Assembly: GCF_900215485.1 (NCBI RefSeq)
Contig: NZ_OCMZ01000001.1
Coordinates: 1,702,274-1,766,273 of the forward strand
Length of the DNA: 64,000 nt
Source: Nitrosovibrio sp. Nv4
GTDB taxonomy: Bacteria; Pseudomonadota; Gammaproteobacteria; Burkholderiales; Nitrosomonadaceae
Direction: 5' to 3'
Shown here one piece after another: positions 25,530 through 35,496 of the stretch. Numbering within the stretch: position 1 is the first letter of the stretch; every line of letters begins with the position of its first letter. The notes under the pieces are model-generated. The model searched no databases. It saw only the letters and a program-made list of their open reading frames with translations, and was not told the DNA's origin. The position numbers and the translations under genes were made by a program.

Positions 25530-26486
25530 CTATACTGTGAATGCAACGCCACGGAAAAAGACAAGACCCGCTTCCTCGTCGATCACTTCCAACAACTCGG
25601 GCGGCATGAGCTTGCCTTTGTGAAACGTCAACACCGCAAAGCCCGATCGGTGATTGGCCGGGCTGTCTTCAGCGTAGGTGAACTGCGGCCCGAACGGGTG
25701 GGCCAGCGTTCCAGTGTCCACCGCGTATCTCGTCCCGTTGTAATCAGTGTATGGCCGGACTTGCAGCGCGTGCAGGTGGCCCGTGACTACGGACGTGCCA
25801 GACTTCAACACGTTGTTGTAAGCGGCGTGGATACCGTTGTGCCACCGATGCTTAACCATCGTGTGGCCGTTGACCATGAGCGACATGCCAAACTTCCACC
25901 TGGGGAAATGGTCCTTCAGGTTAAAGCCTGGCACGCCCTCGAATTCCGGGACCATGGCTGATAGCTTCGTGTTGAATCGCTGATCGTGGTTGCCCCAATT
26001 CCAATGTAGCGCGCCGTTACCCATCGCTTTCTCTATCTCGGCGAGCCTGTCCTGTACAGCTTCGAGTTCCTGCTTAACCGATGGCCGGGCTTCCCACATG
26101 ATGCGCCCATGCCTTCCGGCCGTAGGCCCGTCGAATGCATCGCCATTGGTGATGTACATGTTGGGCTTCATGCCTTTGATCGCGGACACGGCGGCCCGGT
26201 GCGCTGTCGAAACAAGCCCCGGCCAATAGTGCTTGTCAGATCCCACGATGATTACGCCGTTCTCCATTTCCACCTGGACCCGCACGCTATCCGCGGGCAT
26301 GGTTATTTTCATGTCGGGACTCTGCGGCTTGTCACTGCCGAGCTTTATCTTGCGTTTGTTTTCTATGCGGCGACGGCGGGCGTGCAGATTTCGCTCGCTC
26401 ACGTCCAGGACTTTCGCCATCTCGGAAATGGAAGGGTGTTTATGCCAGAGTGCTATAAATTCTTCTTCAGAACAGGCAGCGCGCAT
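25530..26486 (-). CDS. Calcineurin-like metallophosphoesterase with N-terminal HTH
   Basis: 318 residues. The first 45 form a helix-turn-helix-like segment ('HPSISEMAKVLDVSERNLH'). The rest is a metallophosphoesterase with all metal motifs: 'GSDKHYW' (DxH), 'NGDAFDG' (GDxxD), 'GNHDQRF', 'NGHTMVKH' and 'GHLHALQ'. Substrate unknown; phage homologues are often annotated as phosphatases or DNA-processing enzymes. Its place between endolysin and spanins is unusual for an enzyme of this type. Confidence 0.85.
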   Translation of the reverse strand: MRAACSEEEFIALWHKHPSISEMAKVLDVSERNLHARRRRIENKRKIKLGSDKPQSPDMKITMPADSVRVQVEMENGVIIVGSDKHYWPGLVSTAHRAAVSAIKGMKPNMYITNGDAFDGPTAGRHGRIMWEARPSVKQELEAVQDRLAEIEKAMGNGALHWNWGNHDQRFNTKLSAMVPEFEGVPGFNLKDHFPRWKFGMSLMVNGHTMVKHRWHNGIHAAYNNVLKSGTSVVTGHLHALQVRPYTDYNGTRYAVDTGTLAHPFGPQFTYAEDSPANHRSGFAVLTFHKGKLMPPELLEVIDEEAGLVFFRGVAFTV

Positions 26487-26546
26487 AGGGTTAGGTACCA
26501 GCGGGGTAAAAATAATCGATTGTAGGGGCTTACAATCGCTCGGTTT

Positions 26547-26867
26547 TTAGGCAATTTCTACGATCTTGGGCGGCTTACCTTCTTTGAATCTGCGCCACCG
26601 CCCAACGTACCCGAGAGATTCCATATAGGCATTAAACCGCTTCATTTCCTCGCCGAACGGACCGCGCAGGAATTTCTCAAGCAGCTTGAATTCGTATGTG
26701 CCATCGGCATAAAGCTCGACCGCCAATGTGTAGAGCGTCGGGCCGGGGATATTATTTGCGTCTCGATGGACGCGGATATAACCCACTCGGCTGGTGGGTT
26801 CGGCCCATTGAAGCGTTAGCTCCGCATCGCGGAAGGCGAACTCGATGGGCTTCAGGACTTCTTGCAT
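26547..26867 (-). CDS. Hypothetical protein in the lysis cassette
   Basis: 106 residues, mixed alpha/beta composition, no signal peptide or membrane helix. I recognise no family. It overlaps the 3' end of the endolysin gene by 16 bases, so it is translated from the same transcript. Confidence 0.65.
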   Translation of the reverse strand: MQEVLKPIEFAFRDAELTLQWAEPTSRVGYIRVHRDANNIPGPTLYTLAVELYADGTYEFKLLEKFLRGPFGEEMKRFNAYMESLGYVGRWRRFKEGKPPKIVEIA

Positions 26868-27349
26868 GACTCACTTGCAGCTTTGCGCCGAACGACCAGC
26901 CCGTAGCAATCGTTCGCACGGACCCGGCAACTCTTGCCTTTGACCGTCTCACGCCACCCGATGAATGAATCACAGGCTGCGGCGTAATCTTCTTCGGTTT
27001 TGGCTGCGTTGAACTTCGGGGCGATCTCCCGGCATATCGCACCAGCGCCAGCGTTGTACGACTCCTTTACCAGCGTGTCGTATTCCGATTGCGACAACTG
27101 CCCGGTGAGGCATTTCTTGAGGGGTCCTTCGTAATCCGTCTTGATCTCGGATATGAACCGGCGCAGAGCTTTTGGCGGGGTGGTTGTGTCGCCCATCCTG
27201 ACGCCTTTCGTGCTGCCGAATCCCAGAGTGGGAACGTCGCCAGGGACGGGGATGATGGCCTCGCTGGTGTAGTACTCATCCAACGCCAGCCCAACGGCGC
27301 CGGCCGCTGAAAACGCCAGGACTGCTACGGCTGCGCGGAACTTAGTCAT
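26852..27349 (-). CDS. SAR-type endolysin (GH24 lysozyme-like)
   Basis: 165 residues. An Ala/Gly-rich N-terminal segment (about 5-23) is the weakly hydrophobic signal-anchor-release type that lets phage lysozymes be exported by Sec and released later. The lysozyme core shows 'GDVPTLGFGSTKGVRMGD', 'QLSQSEYDTLVKESYNAG' and six Cys residues able to form periplasmic disulfides. E25 or E30 is the likely catalytic Glu. It overlaps the holin gene by 8 bases. Confidence 0.85.
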   Translation of the reverse strand: MTKFRAAVAVLAFSAAGAVGLALDEYYTSEAIIPVPGDVPTLGFGSTKGVRMGDTTTPPKALRRFISEIKTDYEGPLKKCLTGQLSQSEYDTLVKESYNAGAGAICREIAPKFNAAKTEEDYAAACDSFIGWRETVKGKSCRVRANDCYGLVVRRKAASESCKKS

Positions 27350-27518
27350 CGCCTTTGAACTTGTCCCAAAACTTCTTGAACATCCACGCCACCTGCAACA
27401 CCGTATATATCGCCGTGCCCCAAAGTATTATGCTCGGCAACAACGCCTGTACTTTCTCGAAAAGGGCGACGACCCAAAGGACGGCCAGTTTTACAGATGG
27501 GTGGACGTTGTCGTTCAT
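27342..27518 (-). CDS. Holin-like small membrane protein
   Basis: 58 residues from ATG 27518; the reading frame extends further upstream into the tailspike gene but without membrane character. Two hydrophobic stretches ('VKLAVLWVVALF' and 'SIILWGTAIYTVLQVAWMF') with a lysine-rich, charged C-terminus fit a small holin or pinholin. It stands just before the endolysin and overlaps its start. Identity rests on size, topology and position. Confidence 0.72.
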   Translation of the reverse strand: MNDNVHPSVKLAVLWVVALFEKVQALLPSIILWGTAIYTVLQVAWMFKKFWDKFKGDD

Positions 27519-27525
27519 GACTGAA

Positions 27526-28683
27526 TTACAGAAAAGAGCCGACGCCTGCCGAGTCGTATTTCTGGCAGTTGGTAACAAGGAGGCGCCCGTTTGCAGACGA
27601 AGGGGCTACGAAGTTTTGAGCCGTCCCTACGCCGCCGGAAATAAGGGTGCATTTATCCACCGAGATTGTTCCCAGGGCGCCCCAAACATTGAACAGGCTA
27701 TCAACGCAGCTTGTGGACAGTTGGCACCCGATGAAGCTCAAATTCATTACGCGGGTATCCATGTTGATAATGTTGATGATTCCGTAAGTCGATTGCTCAA
27801 ACCACGTGCCCGTGATAACGGTGGGGCGAATCCCCGAAGCGGTGGGAATTCCGAAGTCGTAGTTGTTCTTGACGAACACGCCGCCTGATATCGTGTGCCC
27901 GTCGTACGATTCGGGGTTCAGGTAGTCCAGCACGATACCCGTGTCGCAGTAGGTCATGCGGGGCTGTTCTATCCGATTCCCCGAGCCGAATAACTGCAAG
28001 CCATAGAAGCAGGACGTACACCATATGTTCCTGAAGTGGCAGTCGAAAATCCCAACGCCGGTAGGTTCTGCGTTTCCGCGTATGCCGTATTTCAATTTAG
28101 CGAACAGCAGGTTCTCGAAGAAACCCACCGCCGAGTTGTAGTTCGTCAAGGTGGAGCCGCCGAGTATTCCGGTAACAGGGGTGGTCACGGACACGTCTTT
28201 GGTGAAATGCAGCTCGCGGAACGTAACCCGGTGGAGCGATTCGTTCGATGTGTCGAGCATTACGCCACCCGCCGAATCAGACGGAAACCATAGTAAGGTG
28301 GTGGACGCCATGCTCTCGCCGATAATGCTTACCCCGGCCAGATACCTTATCGTCGCGCCTATCCGGTAGGTGCCTCGGGGAATAAACACTTCCCCGCCGC
28401 CAGTGGACTTGACGTGCGCGATCGCCGCGTTAATCGCTGCTGCATCGTCTGTCACGCCATCGCCCACCGCGCCAAACGCCGCGTCCTTCACGCTGACTGT
28501 GGCGCCTCCTGAAGATGGAGTCAGGCTTGGGCAGTTCAAAATCGCAAAACCGCCCATGTCCAGGTTCGCGCCCATCTGGTTAGGTCCTGTGCCATCCCTG
28601 GATAGCGTGTTTTCGATTGCTACCTGAATGGCGGCGTTGTTCGCTGCGTTCGCAGCCGGTATGTCAATCAACCCGAGCTTCAT
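27526..28683 (-). CDS. Tailspike with pectate-lyase-like beta-helix
   Basis: 385 residues. 'VKDAAFGAVGDGVTDDAAAI' with 'INAAIAHVKSTGGGEVFIPR' is the start of the pectate lyase superfamily (PF12708) right-handed beta-helix used by many phage tailspikes to bind or cut surface polysaccharide. The first 60 residues probably attach it to the tail. It ends 8 bases before the holin start and follows the tail fibre gene without a gap. Confidence 0.85.
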   Translation of the reverse strand: MKLGLIDIPAANAANNAAIQVAIENTLSRDGTGPNQMGANLDMGGFAILNCPSLTPSSGGATVSVKDAAFGAVGDGVTDDAAAINAAIAHVKSTGGGEVFIPRGTYRIGATIRYLAGVSIIGESMASTTLLWFPSDSAGGVMLDTSNESLHRVTFRELHFTKDVSVTTPVTGILGGSTLTNYNSAVGFFENLLFAKLKYGIRGNAEPTGVGIFDCHFRNIWCTSCFYGLQLFGSGNRIEQPRMTYCDTGIVLDYLNPESYDGHTISGGVFVKNNYDFGIPTASGIRPTVITGTWFEQSTYGIINIINMDTRVMNLSFIGCQLSTSCVDSLFNVWGALGTISVDKCTLISGGVGTAQNFVAPSSANGRLLVTNCQKYDSAGVGSFL

Positions 28684-29724
28684 CTATCTAACTCTCCTTG
28701 CTTGTATGCGCCCGAAAGCGGTAAGTGTGTCTGCGCTGAAGGCCGCCGAGGCCACCAGGTAATACGTTGTCGGTGCTGCGATTGAAACGCGCCGAACCGG
28801 GACGGACACGCCGAGGTTTATCAAGCCTGGGACAAATGCGCTGGTCGCGTGTGAATCGGAATGGTTCACGTCGGTTGTGTTTGTTGTCGTACTGGAAGAA
28901 GCCACCAACGTGGTAATCGATGTTAAAGCCGACGTGAGGAAAACAATAACGCCGCTCAAGTCCCAATCGCCGGGGGTGAGCGTCAAGCTGGTTACGTTTT
29001 TGTCCACTGCGGAAGTGAGGCTGACGCCGGGTGTTAGCACCACTGAGCTTAGATATTCTCCGACTTGCCCCGCTGCCGCGTTGTCGTTGGTGGTGGTGCC
29101 GCCTATCTCCGTAACCCCTGAAAATGTTTTATTCCCGCCGATAGTTTCGTTACCGGTTAACCCGACCGCGCCGATAGTGGCCCGTGCCGTCGCAGCGTCC
29201 GCGTCGTCAAGCAGGGTTTCCATGAACGTTGTCACTTCTACCGCGCCGACAGACACTTTATTCTCCAACCCGTCCGCTGCCGAGTTCCAGCCAATAACGC
29301 GCCCCGCCACTGGCTCCGGGAGTTCAAGGGACGCGCCGGAAACATCGGTGTCGGATAGGTGAAACGATCTATCTGTGCGCTCGGAAAGCCGTTGCGCCAC
29401 CATCGTAAGGCGGTCGTAACCCTTTTCGAGTTCTTCGGCCGGAAGTGGGTCGTTCTCCACCAGGTCGAGTGGCTGCGTTATAGCCGGATCCCGAAGAATC
29501 ACAATCTCGTCTGCGCTCGCGGGCGCCGTCACGAATTGAACGTTAGTGCCACTGGTGTATGGCGCCGTGCCTGAAAGCGTGTAATGCGTGGTAAGCGTCT
29601 TGAGTACGCCGTTCTGATAGACCTTGAGATCCGCCGCAGCCAAAACGTAATACGGAAACGAGAACGACGTTGTCGCTCCGTTCCCCGTGTACTCTTTCCG
29701 GTTGGTCGTTGATGTGATAGTCAT
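28684..29724 (-). CDS. Tail fibre protein with T7-fibre-like N-terminus
   Basis: 346 residues. The first about 120 residues match the phage T7 tail fibre attachment domain ('EYTGNGATTSFSFPYYVLAA', 'DEIVILRDPAITQPLDLVEN', 'ERTDRSFHLSD'). The remainder is Thr/Ser/Val-rich and likely trimeric fibre. It probably holds the downstream tailspike or acts as an adaptor on the short tail. Confidence 0.85.
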   Translation of the reverse strand: MTITSTTNRKEYTGNGATTSFSFPYYVLAAADLKVYQNGVLKTLTTHYTLSGTAPYTSGTNVQFVTAPASADEIVILRDPAITQPLDLVENDPLPAEELEKGYDRLTMVAQRLSERTDRSFHLSDTDVSGASLELPEPVAGRVIGWNSAADGLENKVSVGAVEVTTFMETLLDDADAATARATIGAVGLTGNETIGGNKTFSGVTEIGGTTTNDNAAAGQVGEYLSSVVLTPGVSLTSAVDKNVTSLTLTPGDWDLSGVIVFLTSALTSITTLVASSSTTTNTTDVNHSDSHATSAFVPGLINLGVSVPVRRVSIAAPTTYYLVASAAFSADTLTAFGRIQARRVR

Positions 29725-29760
29725 GATGTGATTATCCCATTATGGTCTGAATATCGCAAC

Positions 29761-32700
29761 CTAGTTGGGTAAAGAATTCAACTCTTCATTTGCGGCTTTC
29801 GATAGTTCGATCATGCGGAAATAAAGCGTGTCAATGATCTGGCGCTTCTCATCGCCGGGTATATCGGGGTTCTTGTGGATAAGCCTTATGAGTTTCGAAT
29901 GCTCGGTTAGCGTCTCCTTCACACCGTCAAGTTGCACCATTGCATTCTTATCGAACGCCATTGTCTTTTCGACAGCTTCAACATCGCCTTCGGCGGCCTT
30001 GCGCCGGATTGTCTCGAAAGACTTCTTGCGCTCGCTGTATGTGTCGTAGAAGTCCTGTATCGACTGCGCTGTGCCTGAAGGGTAGCGAACCACGAAAGCC
30101 TTTATGACGGGAATATCCGCAAGCGTGGCGGCAGGTTTTTCAGGATCAGGTAACACACCTGATTCACGCAGACCTTTATCCGCAATCTGCAATGCGTATA
30201 CACCCAGGCCACCGGACCATGCGCGGAGATAGTTCTCAATAAGCACAGGCGTTGTCAGCGCACGGGCCGTGCCGCCGATGAGCGTGTCTTCGTCGGATAT
30301 TGATTTCTTCTTGAGGCCGGGGAACGACCCAATCAACGCGCCGAGCGCCTTGGTGGTTTCTGTCGTGTAGTCGTTGTACTGATACTCAGGCAGAATGCCC
30401 TCCATGTGCGACGGAATGAGCGGGTTGCCCGAGAACAGGCTGCGGTTCGAGAACTGTTCGATGACAGGGGCGGCCGCCGTGGGTATCATATTGGGCAAAA
30501 ACGCCTGGCTTATCGTATTCTCCATATCCTTGAACGCGTCGGGGTTGTCGTTGAAATACGACTCCATGACCCGTTCAGGTATGCTGCCAAAAATGATCCC
30601 CAATTCAAACGGCTTCGGTATCCGGTATACATGCTCGTCAGTCATGATGATCCAGAATAGGTCCTTCTGCCAACGGGGTATCTCGTTCCAGCGGTGGTCG
30701 TCCTTGTTCGCCATGTAGAGCAGGATCGAGGGCAGGGTGATGCTCGCACCCGTCTTCACCGTACTGGCGACGGGGTTTTCCTTGAAGGCGCGCACCGTCC
30801 TGTCAAGCCCTTGGACATGGGCATTCAGGAAGGCGCTAATCATATTCATGGCCCGCATCTTCGAACCGATGCGGGCGAAGTCAAGGGTTACTTCCCTTGA
30901 CGCCATGCCTGCGGCCTGTATGTTCGCCTTGGACGTGTCGGTTCCGGCGGCCCTTCTGAACTCCCCGAGCCGCGTGGAATCCTCGATAAGCTCTGAACTG
31001 ATGCGCAGGATCTCAAGGGGCGACTTCGCCACGTTCCATGCGCGCGACGCTAAACCGGTATCGCCTGACAACTTGAATATATGCTCTTGCAGATAACGCC
31101 TATCGACAGCCACGAGTGCCGAGTTTGCGCCACCGGATTTAAGCCAGTTCTGGAAATGCTCGTCCCTCTTCGCAATCGACATGGCGCCCTTCACCATATC
31201 GAACACCGGTAGGTACCCGGCTTTGGATAGGACAAACGCGGAAGACTGATCTCGCACAAGATTGCGCATCATGAAGTCGGGGGATAGCACTGATCCGGCC
31301 CGAAGCGTTTGCGCCGGTACTGCCAGTATCTTCGTGAGAATCCCCACGGTTTCACTGTCCGCAGCCTTGAACGCCTTCGCCACTTCGGGATCAACTTTGT
31401 ATAACTTCCGTTTTCCGTTCGTGAACACCGCTATTTCATCCGCGCCGGTGACGGACTTCGCGGCGCTCACGAACTCCCCGAGTTCAGGCGCAGCCTCAGA
31501 CAAGCCGTGTTGTCTTAGAAATTCTGCGGTCGCGTGGTCTACCGGTGTGGTAGCCTTCAGCGCGATAGAAGTTCCGGGGGCGGTGGCTAGGACGGTGCTT
31601 TCGGAGCTTTCGGACGGCACATAAAAATCTTCAGGCCTGCCCGATTTATTCGCCATCTCAATAAACTTAGCGCCTACCGCGTTCCTTTCGGCGAGGGATA
31701 TGTATAAATACGTGTTTTTTATTATCGATTCGATGGGGTCAACTATGACCCGTTCCGACCCCTTAATTTTCTTAACCGGGTCCTTCGTCGTCAAGCCCCT
31801 GCCGGACGTGGTGCCGCCAACCTCCCCGCCGTCTAGCACGCGGAAGAATGGTACGTAATCTTTATTCGCCGCTTTCATTGCTTCAAGCGCTTTGTCGGAT
31901 ATAACGCCCGAGTCTTTAAGATACTCGGCGAGTCGGTTTTGGTAGTCCACCATACCTTTTAATATCGGCTCGTACTTTACGCCCGCAGAATTAACTACCT
32001 CTTTGGCCGCAGCTAGATCAATGCCCGACTTGATTCCCCTGCCGTCCAGTTCGAGCGACCTCTTCGCTGCGGCGTAGGCCCGGACAGCATTGAGGTCGTC
32101 CTTCACAGGGTCTAGTATGGCTTTTAATGACTCGCCGTTATTGCGGTAGCTATCAAAACGAAATGTCCCGTGTTCCAACATCTGATCTGCCTTGCCAAAC
32201 GTGCCCCGCGTAAGCCTGGCGAGTTGGTACGGATCCTGACTTGTTGGTAGCTTCCCGTTGGATGCCTCTTTGACCGCTTCCCTTATGGGGTTGAGATCGT
32301 CAATTACCATCGTGTAAAGCCGTTCAAAAGATAGCGGGTCTTTTGGGTTGTGCCCCCCGACGCTTATCTTGCCGAGCACGTCATCACGGGCTTTTGCCGT
32401 TGAGTCAGAAGCATAATCCACGTCCTCGACGCCTTGTTGCTTGCCTTTGAAACCACTCGACCCTCGCCCTTGCTCCACTACATCTTTTACCGCCAACTCT
32501 GAACCAGCGACTTTCAAGTCGGTTACGCCGGCTTTTGCCGGAAAATCGGGGGCTTGCTTTGCGTACGACCGGGGCACCGCTACATTCGTCGCCGCCAGGT
32601 CTTGCGCCACGGTCGGATCTTTTTGCACATCGGCCAAGACTTCGTCCGGTTTCCGGCCTGTTTCGCGGTAAACGTCGCGCAGCTTGGCCGACATTTTCAT

Positions 32701-33477
32701 CGACCCCTTTAGCCCACCAACCATGATCGCCGCGTCAATAAAGTCATTCGCGTTCGGCACATGGCCTTCAAGCGCGCTGCCGACCGATACCATCGTTGTA
32801 ACTTCAGCCCCGAATGTACCCGCCGCTCGCGCGGTAGGAGCCGCAGCCGCCAGTGCCTTGCCCGCCACAGCGCCGGCGCCGCCGGTGGCCGCACCAGTTA
32901 ACCATCCTTTGGCGGTATCAATGAATATGCCCGAGGCACGGTCCCAAAACTCCCCGAAGGTATTGAATTCGCCTTTGGTGTAAGCATCCATCAGTGTCGC
33001 GCGCAAACCGGCGGGCAGGGCGAACGCACCGGCAGCGCCTATCACCGGGCCACCACCTGCCGCCAACGCCGCGCCACCGATCATTGCGGGGAGATCACCC
33101 GCCAGCGTTGCCGCGCCGGAAGCAATACGGGACGCCCTGGGCGCGTCGGCGGCCAATGCTTTGTCCGGTGCCTCGCCGCGCGCTACAAGCCCCGTGACGG
33201 ACATTTGCCAGCCCGCTTCGATGGCTTCCGTGAAAGAGGTAACGGGCTTGGGTTCGCCGCCTTCGGCTGCCGGTTTCTTCGCTTCCACGTGATTGTCGTT
33301 AAACATCTTGACGAGCGGCTTTGGATCGAAGGGCGGTTTGCCGAAATAGGTGTCGATCTCGCCGTCGTTAAATCCCGCCTGAGACAGTTCCTTGCGCTTA
33401 CCCACCGCCCAATCGCCCACTTCTTCATCGGAAAATCCTGCGGCTTTCAGTTCGTCTATTCGTGCCGTGGCTGTCAT
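29761..33477 (-). CDS. Large internal virion (ejection) protein
   Basis: 1238 residues, the largest gene in the window. Its position after the T7 gp14- and gp15-like genes suggests the gp16-type core or ejection protein. N-terminal 'AAGFSDEEVGDWAVGKRKEL' and 'QAGFNDGEIDTYFGKPP' form a small helical repeat. An Ala/Gly-rich membrane-active stretch lies at about 120-225. From about 700, 'SVLSPDFMMRNLVRDQ' and following resemble large polyvalent-protein domains. No lytic transglycosylase motif is visible. Starts within the previous gene (ATGA overlap). Confidence 0.75.
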   Translation of the reverse strand: MTATARIDELKAAGFSDEEVGDWAVGKRKELSQAGFNDGEIDTYFGKPPFDPKPLVKMFNDNHVEAKKPAAEGGEPKPVTSFTEAIEAGWQMSVTGLVARGEAPDKALAADAPRASRIASGAATLAGDLPAMIGGAALAAGGGPVIGAAGAFALPAGLRATLMDAYTKGEFNTFGEFWDRASGIFIDTAKGWLTGAATGGAGAVAGKALAAAAPTARAAGTFGAEVTTMVSVGSALEGHVPNANDFIDAAIMVGGLKGSMKMSAKLRDVYRETGRKPDEVLADVQKDPTVAQDLAATNVAVPRSYAKQAPDFPAKAGVTDLKVAGSELAVKDVVEQGRGSSGFKGKQQGVEDVDYASDSTAKARDDVLGKISVGGHNPKDPLSFERLYTMVIDDLNPIREAVKEASNGKLPTSQDPYQLARLTRGTFGKADQMLEHGTFRFDSYRNNGESLKAILDPVKDDLNAVRAYAAAKRSLELDGRGIKSGIDLAAAKEVVNSAGVKYEPILKGMVDYQNRLAEYLKDSGVISDKALEAMKAANKDYVPFFRVLDGGEVGGTTSGRGLTTKDPVKKIKGSERVIVDPIESIIKNTYLYISLAERNAVGAKFIEMANKSGRPEDFYVPSESSESTVLATAPGTSIALKATTPVDHATAEFLRQHGLSEAAPELGEFVSAAKSVTGADEIAVFTNGKRKLYKVDPEVAKAFKAADSETVGILTKILAVPAQTLRAGSVLSPDFMMRNLVRDQSSAFVLSKAGYLPVFDMVKGAMSIAKRDEHFQNWLKSGGANSALVAVDRRYLQEHIFKLSGDTGLASRAWNVAKSPLEILRISSELIEDSTRLGEFRRAAGTDTSKANIQAAGMASREVTLDFARIGSKMRAMNMISAFLNAHVQGLDRTVRAFKENPVASTVKTGASITLPSILLYMANKDDHRWNEIPRWQKDLFWIIMTDEHVYRIPKPFELGIIFGSIPERVMESYFNDNPDAFKDMENTISQAFLPNMIPTAAAPVIEQFSNRSLFSGNPLIPSHMEGILPEYQYNDYTTETTKALGALIGSFPGLKKKSISDEDTLIGGTARALTTPVLIENYLRAWSGGLGVYALQIADKGLRESGVLPDPEKPAATLADIPVIKAFVVRYPSGTAQSIQDFYDTYSERKKSFETIRRKAAEGDVEAVEKTMAFDKNAMVQLDGVKETLTEHSKLIRLIHKNPDIPGDEKRQIIDTLYFRMIELSKAANEELNSLPN

Positions 33478-35006
33478 TTAGACCCCATGCGGGCTAGGTA
33501 CTGCTCCGGTGTTTCACCCGGCTTGCGGGCGCGGTCTTCCGCCATGAGCGCTGTGGGCTTGCTTCGCAGTCTGTTTGAATACTCAGCCATCGACTGTTGC
33601 ATGGTTTTCTGGAAACCGGACAACACCTGCGGCTTCCCGAGAAAGTCAGGCTTAGACGGGTCGAACAGGTCGTAAGGATTCTTGCCCGCTTTCCGGTACG
33701 CCTCTACTTGCTGGTCAACGTAGAATCCGAACTCATAAACCTGTTGCTTGCCGCTCGCGTCGATCTTGCCCATCATTGGGTTGGACTTGTCGATCTGCGG
33801 GGATATACCGCTCATGAAATCGTTGCGCCGCTTCCCGAGCTTTTCCCCCTCCGGTGTTCGCGCGTCGGCGACTTCCTTCCGCAGTCGTGTGAAATCCTCG
33901 AAGGACAATTGCTTTTTAATGTATGCATTGTTCAGTTCGGCCTCGTCGGTAATTTTGCGCGGGTCGTCAGTCGGCGCATGAACACGGCTGAACAAGTCGA
34001 GCATGACAGACGGGACGGTCTTTATAGGTGCTTCCACCACTTCTTTATTTCGCGTGCGCAGCACATTCAGGAAGTGCTCTTTACTGCCGCCGCCCGTGGG
34101 CGCCAGCTTGGAGTTGAGAATCATCTTGGTGGTCAATGTGCCGTTCGCCATTGCCTGTACAATTTCCTCTTGCGTCGCGATCTCCTCTTCCTTGCGCGCC
34201 TTTATTTCAAGCGCCTCAACACGGCGGGCCTCGACCTCTTCCGCATTCAGCGCGACATTTGCGTGTCGCTCAAGAATCACGCGCTTGTCGGCGTCAAGAA
34301 ATTGATCCCACCGGCCGTCGCTTAATTGCTTCAGCGCAAGTTGCGGCGACAAATTTATGACGCCCTGCACGGCGGACATGGCCATCTGCTCTTTGGTCAA
34401 CCGAAGCAGCGGTTCCCGTTGCGCCGAGGGTATCCGCGAGTACGAGCCATCAGGGTCGTTCAGTGAGCCCAGTGCGGACGCAAGCAACCTGTCGAATTGG
34501 GTAGGGTCGTTGACCAGTACGTTACGGTGCGAATCAAGGGTGCTCTGGTATTGCTGCTTGGCGTGTATGCCCGCAAGCTCGCCCCGAACCGCCATTGCCT
34601 GCTTAGTGAAATGGCCTTTAAGCTGCCCCGCAGCCTGCCGGAACGTGCGCCTGCCGTTTGCCGTCGTGTAGTTCGCTTCCTGCGCACCTATGTGCGCGTC
34701 AAACTCTTCCAGAAACTTATCCGCCCAACCATCGTCCCCCGGCTGCGCCGTGTTGCCGAGCTCAGTCAGCTTGGCTGTCCATTCAGCGTTTATTTCCGCC
34801 GCTGCGACATGCGCGTTTGTCACTTCCTCCTGTGATTCGCGCTCCTTTATCATGAGGCCGGCACTGCCTATATCCCGCCCCGCGCCTTGGACAGCCTGGC
34901 CGAGCCGGAACATTCCGGGTCCGCCGAAGTCACTCTCCCTTGCACGGCGGCCGGGTATGTCCGCAGCCGCCGAAACGCTTGTCTCGTATTCTTTAATCCG
35001 TGGCAT
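33474..35006 (-). CDS. Internal virion protein (T7 gp15-like position)
   Basis: 510 residues, strongly helical and charged, no membrane segment. Size and place between the gp14-like and the giant protein argue for the middle core protein of the ejection apparatus. Overlaps the next gene by four bases. No enzymatic motif seen. Confidence 0.7.
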   Translation of the reverse strand: MPRIKEYETSVSAAADIPGRRARESDFGGPGMFRLGQAVQGAGRDIGSAGLMIKERESQEEVTNAHVAAAEINAEWTAKLTELGNTAQPGDDGWADKFLEEFDAHIGAQEANYTTANGRRTFRQAAGQLKGHFTKQAMAVRGELAGIHAKQQYQSTLDSHRNVLVNDPTQFDRLLASALGSLNDPDGSYSRIPSAQREPLLRLTKEQMAMSAVQGVINLSPQLALKQLSDGRWDQFLDADKRVILERHANVALNAEEVEARRVEALEIKARKEEEIATQEEIVQAMANGTLTTKMILNSKLAPTGGGSKEHFLNVLRTRNKEVVEAPIKTVPSVMLDLFSRVHAPTDDPRKITDEAELNNAYIKKQLSFEDFTRLRKEVADARTPEGEKLGKRRNDFMSGISPQIDKSNPMMGKIDASGKQQVYEFGFYVDQQVEAYRKAGKNPYDLFDPSKPDFLGKPQVLSGFQKTMQQSMAEYSNRLRSKPTALMAEDRARKPGETPEQYLARMGSK

Positions 35007-35495
35007 CTAAGCTACTCCCCCGGCGCCCATTGACGCGCCCTTCGCGCCCATGTTGATCGCACTACCTATCCCGCCGATGATAGCCGACGCGGCTTCCATC
35101 CTACCCTGCTTCATGGCGTTCTCGCCGCTGAAACGTTCGAGCGTGGCTTCGTCCTGAAAACCTATCGCCTTGAGTTCACCCTTGTACTTGATGTTCATTT
35201 CATCCAGCTTGGCTTCCGCGGCGCTTGACGCGAGTACGTCCAGCGGTGAACCTTCCATCGCTATTCCCGAAGCGCCATACGCCGCTCGCATCGCGCCTAT
35301 CTGCCTTCGCGCATTTCGGTTATGCGCGGCCGCATCCCTCGACGCCTGCTGGCGGGATATGGTAGCGTTGCGTTGCGCGATCTGCGCGTTGTACAGCGCC
35401 ACGTCCTTTTGCGCCTTGGCCTGGCTCATTGCGCCCATGGCCGACATGCCCGCACCCGCCAGTGCAGCCACCACACCTACGGCAATCAATCCCAT
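35007..35495 (-). CDS. Virion core protein, T7 gp14 family
   Basis: 162 residues: Ala/Gly-rich hydrophobic N-terminus ('GVVAALAGAGMSAMGAM'), then a helix with 'YNAQIAQRNATISRQQA', 'GAMRAAYGASGIAMEGSPLD' and an amphipathic Gly/Ala C-terminus. This pattern is characteristic of gp14-like proteins, which form the outer membrane pore during DNA ejection. Confidence 0.82.
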   Translation of the reverse strand: MGLIAVGVVAALAGAGMSAMGAMSQAKAQKDVALYNAQIAQRNATISRQQASRDAAAHNRNARRQIGAMRAAYGASGIAMEGSPLDVLASSAAEAKLDEMNIKYKGELKAIGFQDEATLERFSGENAMKQGRMEAASAIIGGIGSAINMGAKGASMGAGGVA

Positions 35496-35496
35496 A

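Noticed and set aside
29828..33675. Many plus-strand frames opposite the large virion protein genes
   Set aside because: Repetitive Ser/Arg-rich shadows of GC-rich coding sequence on the other strand, without ribosome binding sites.
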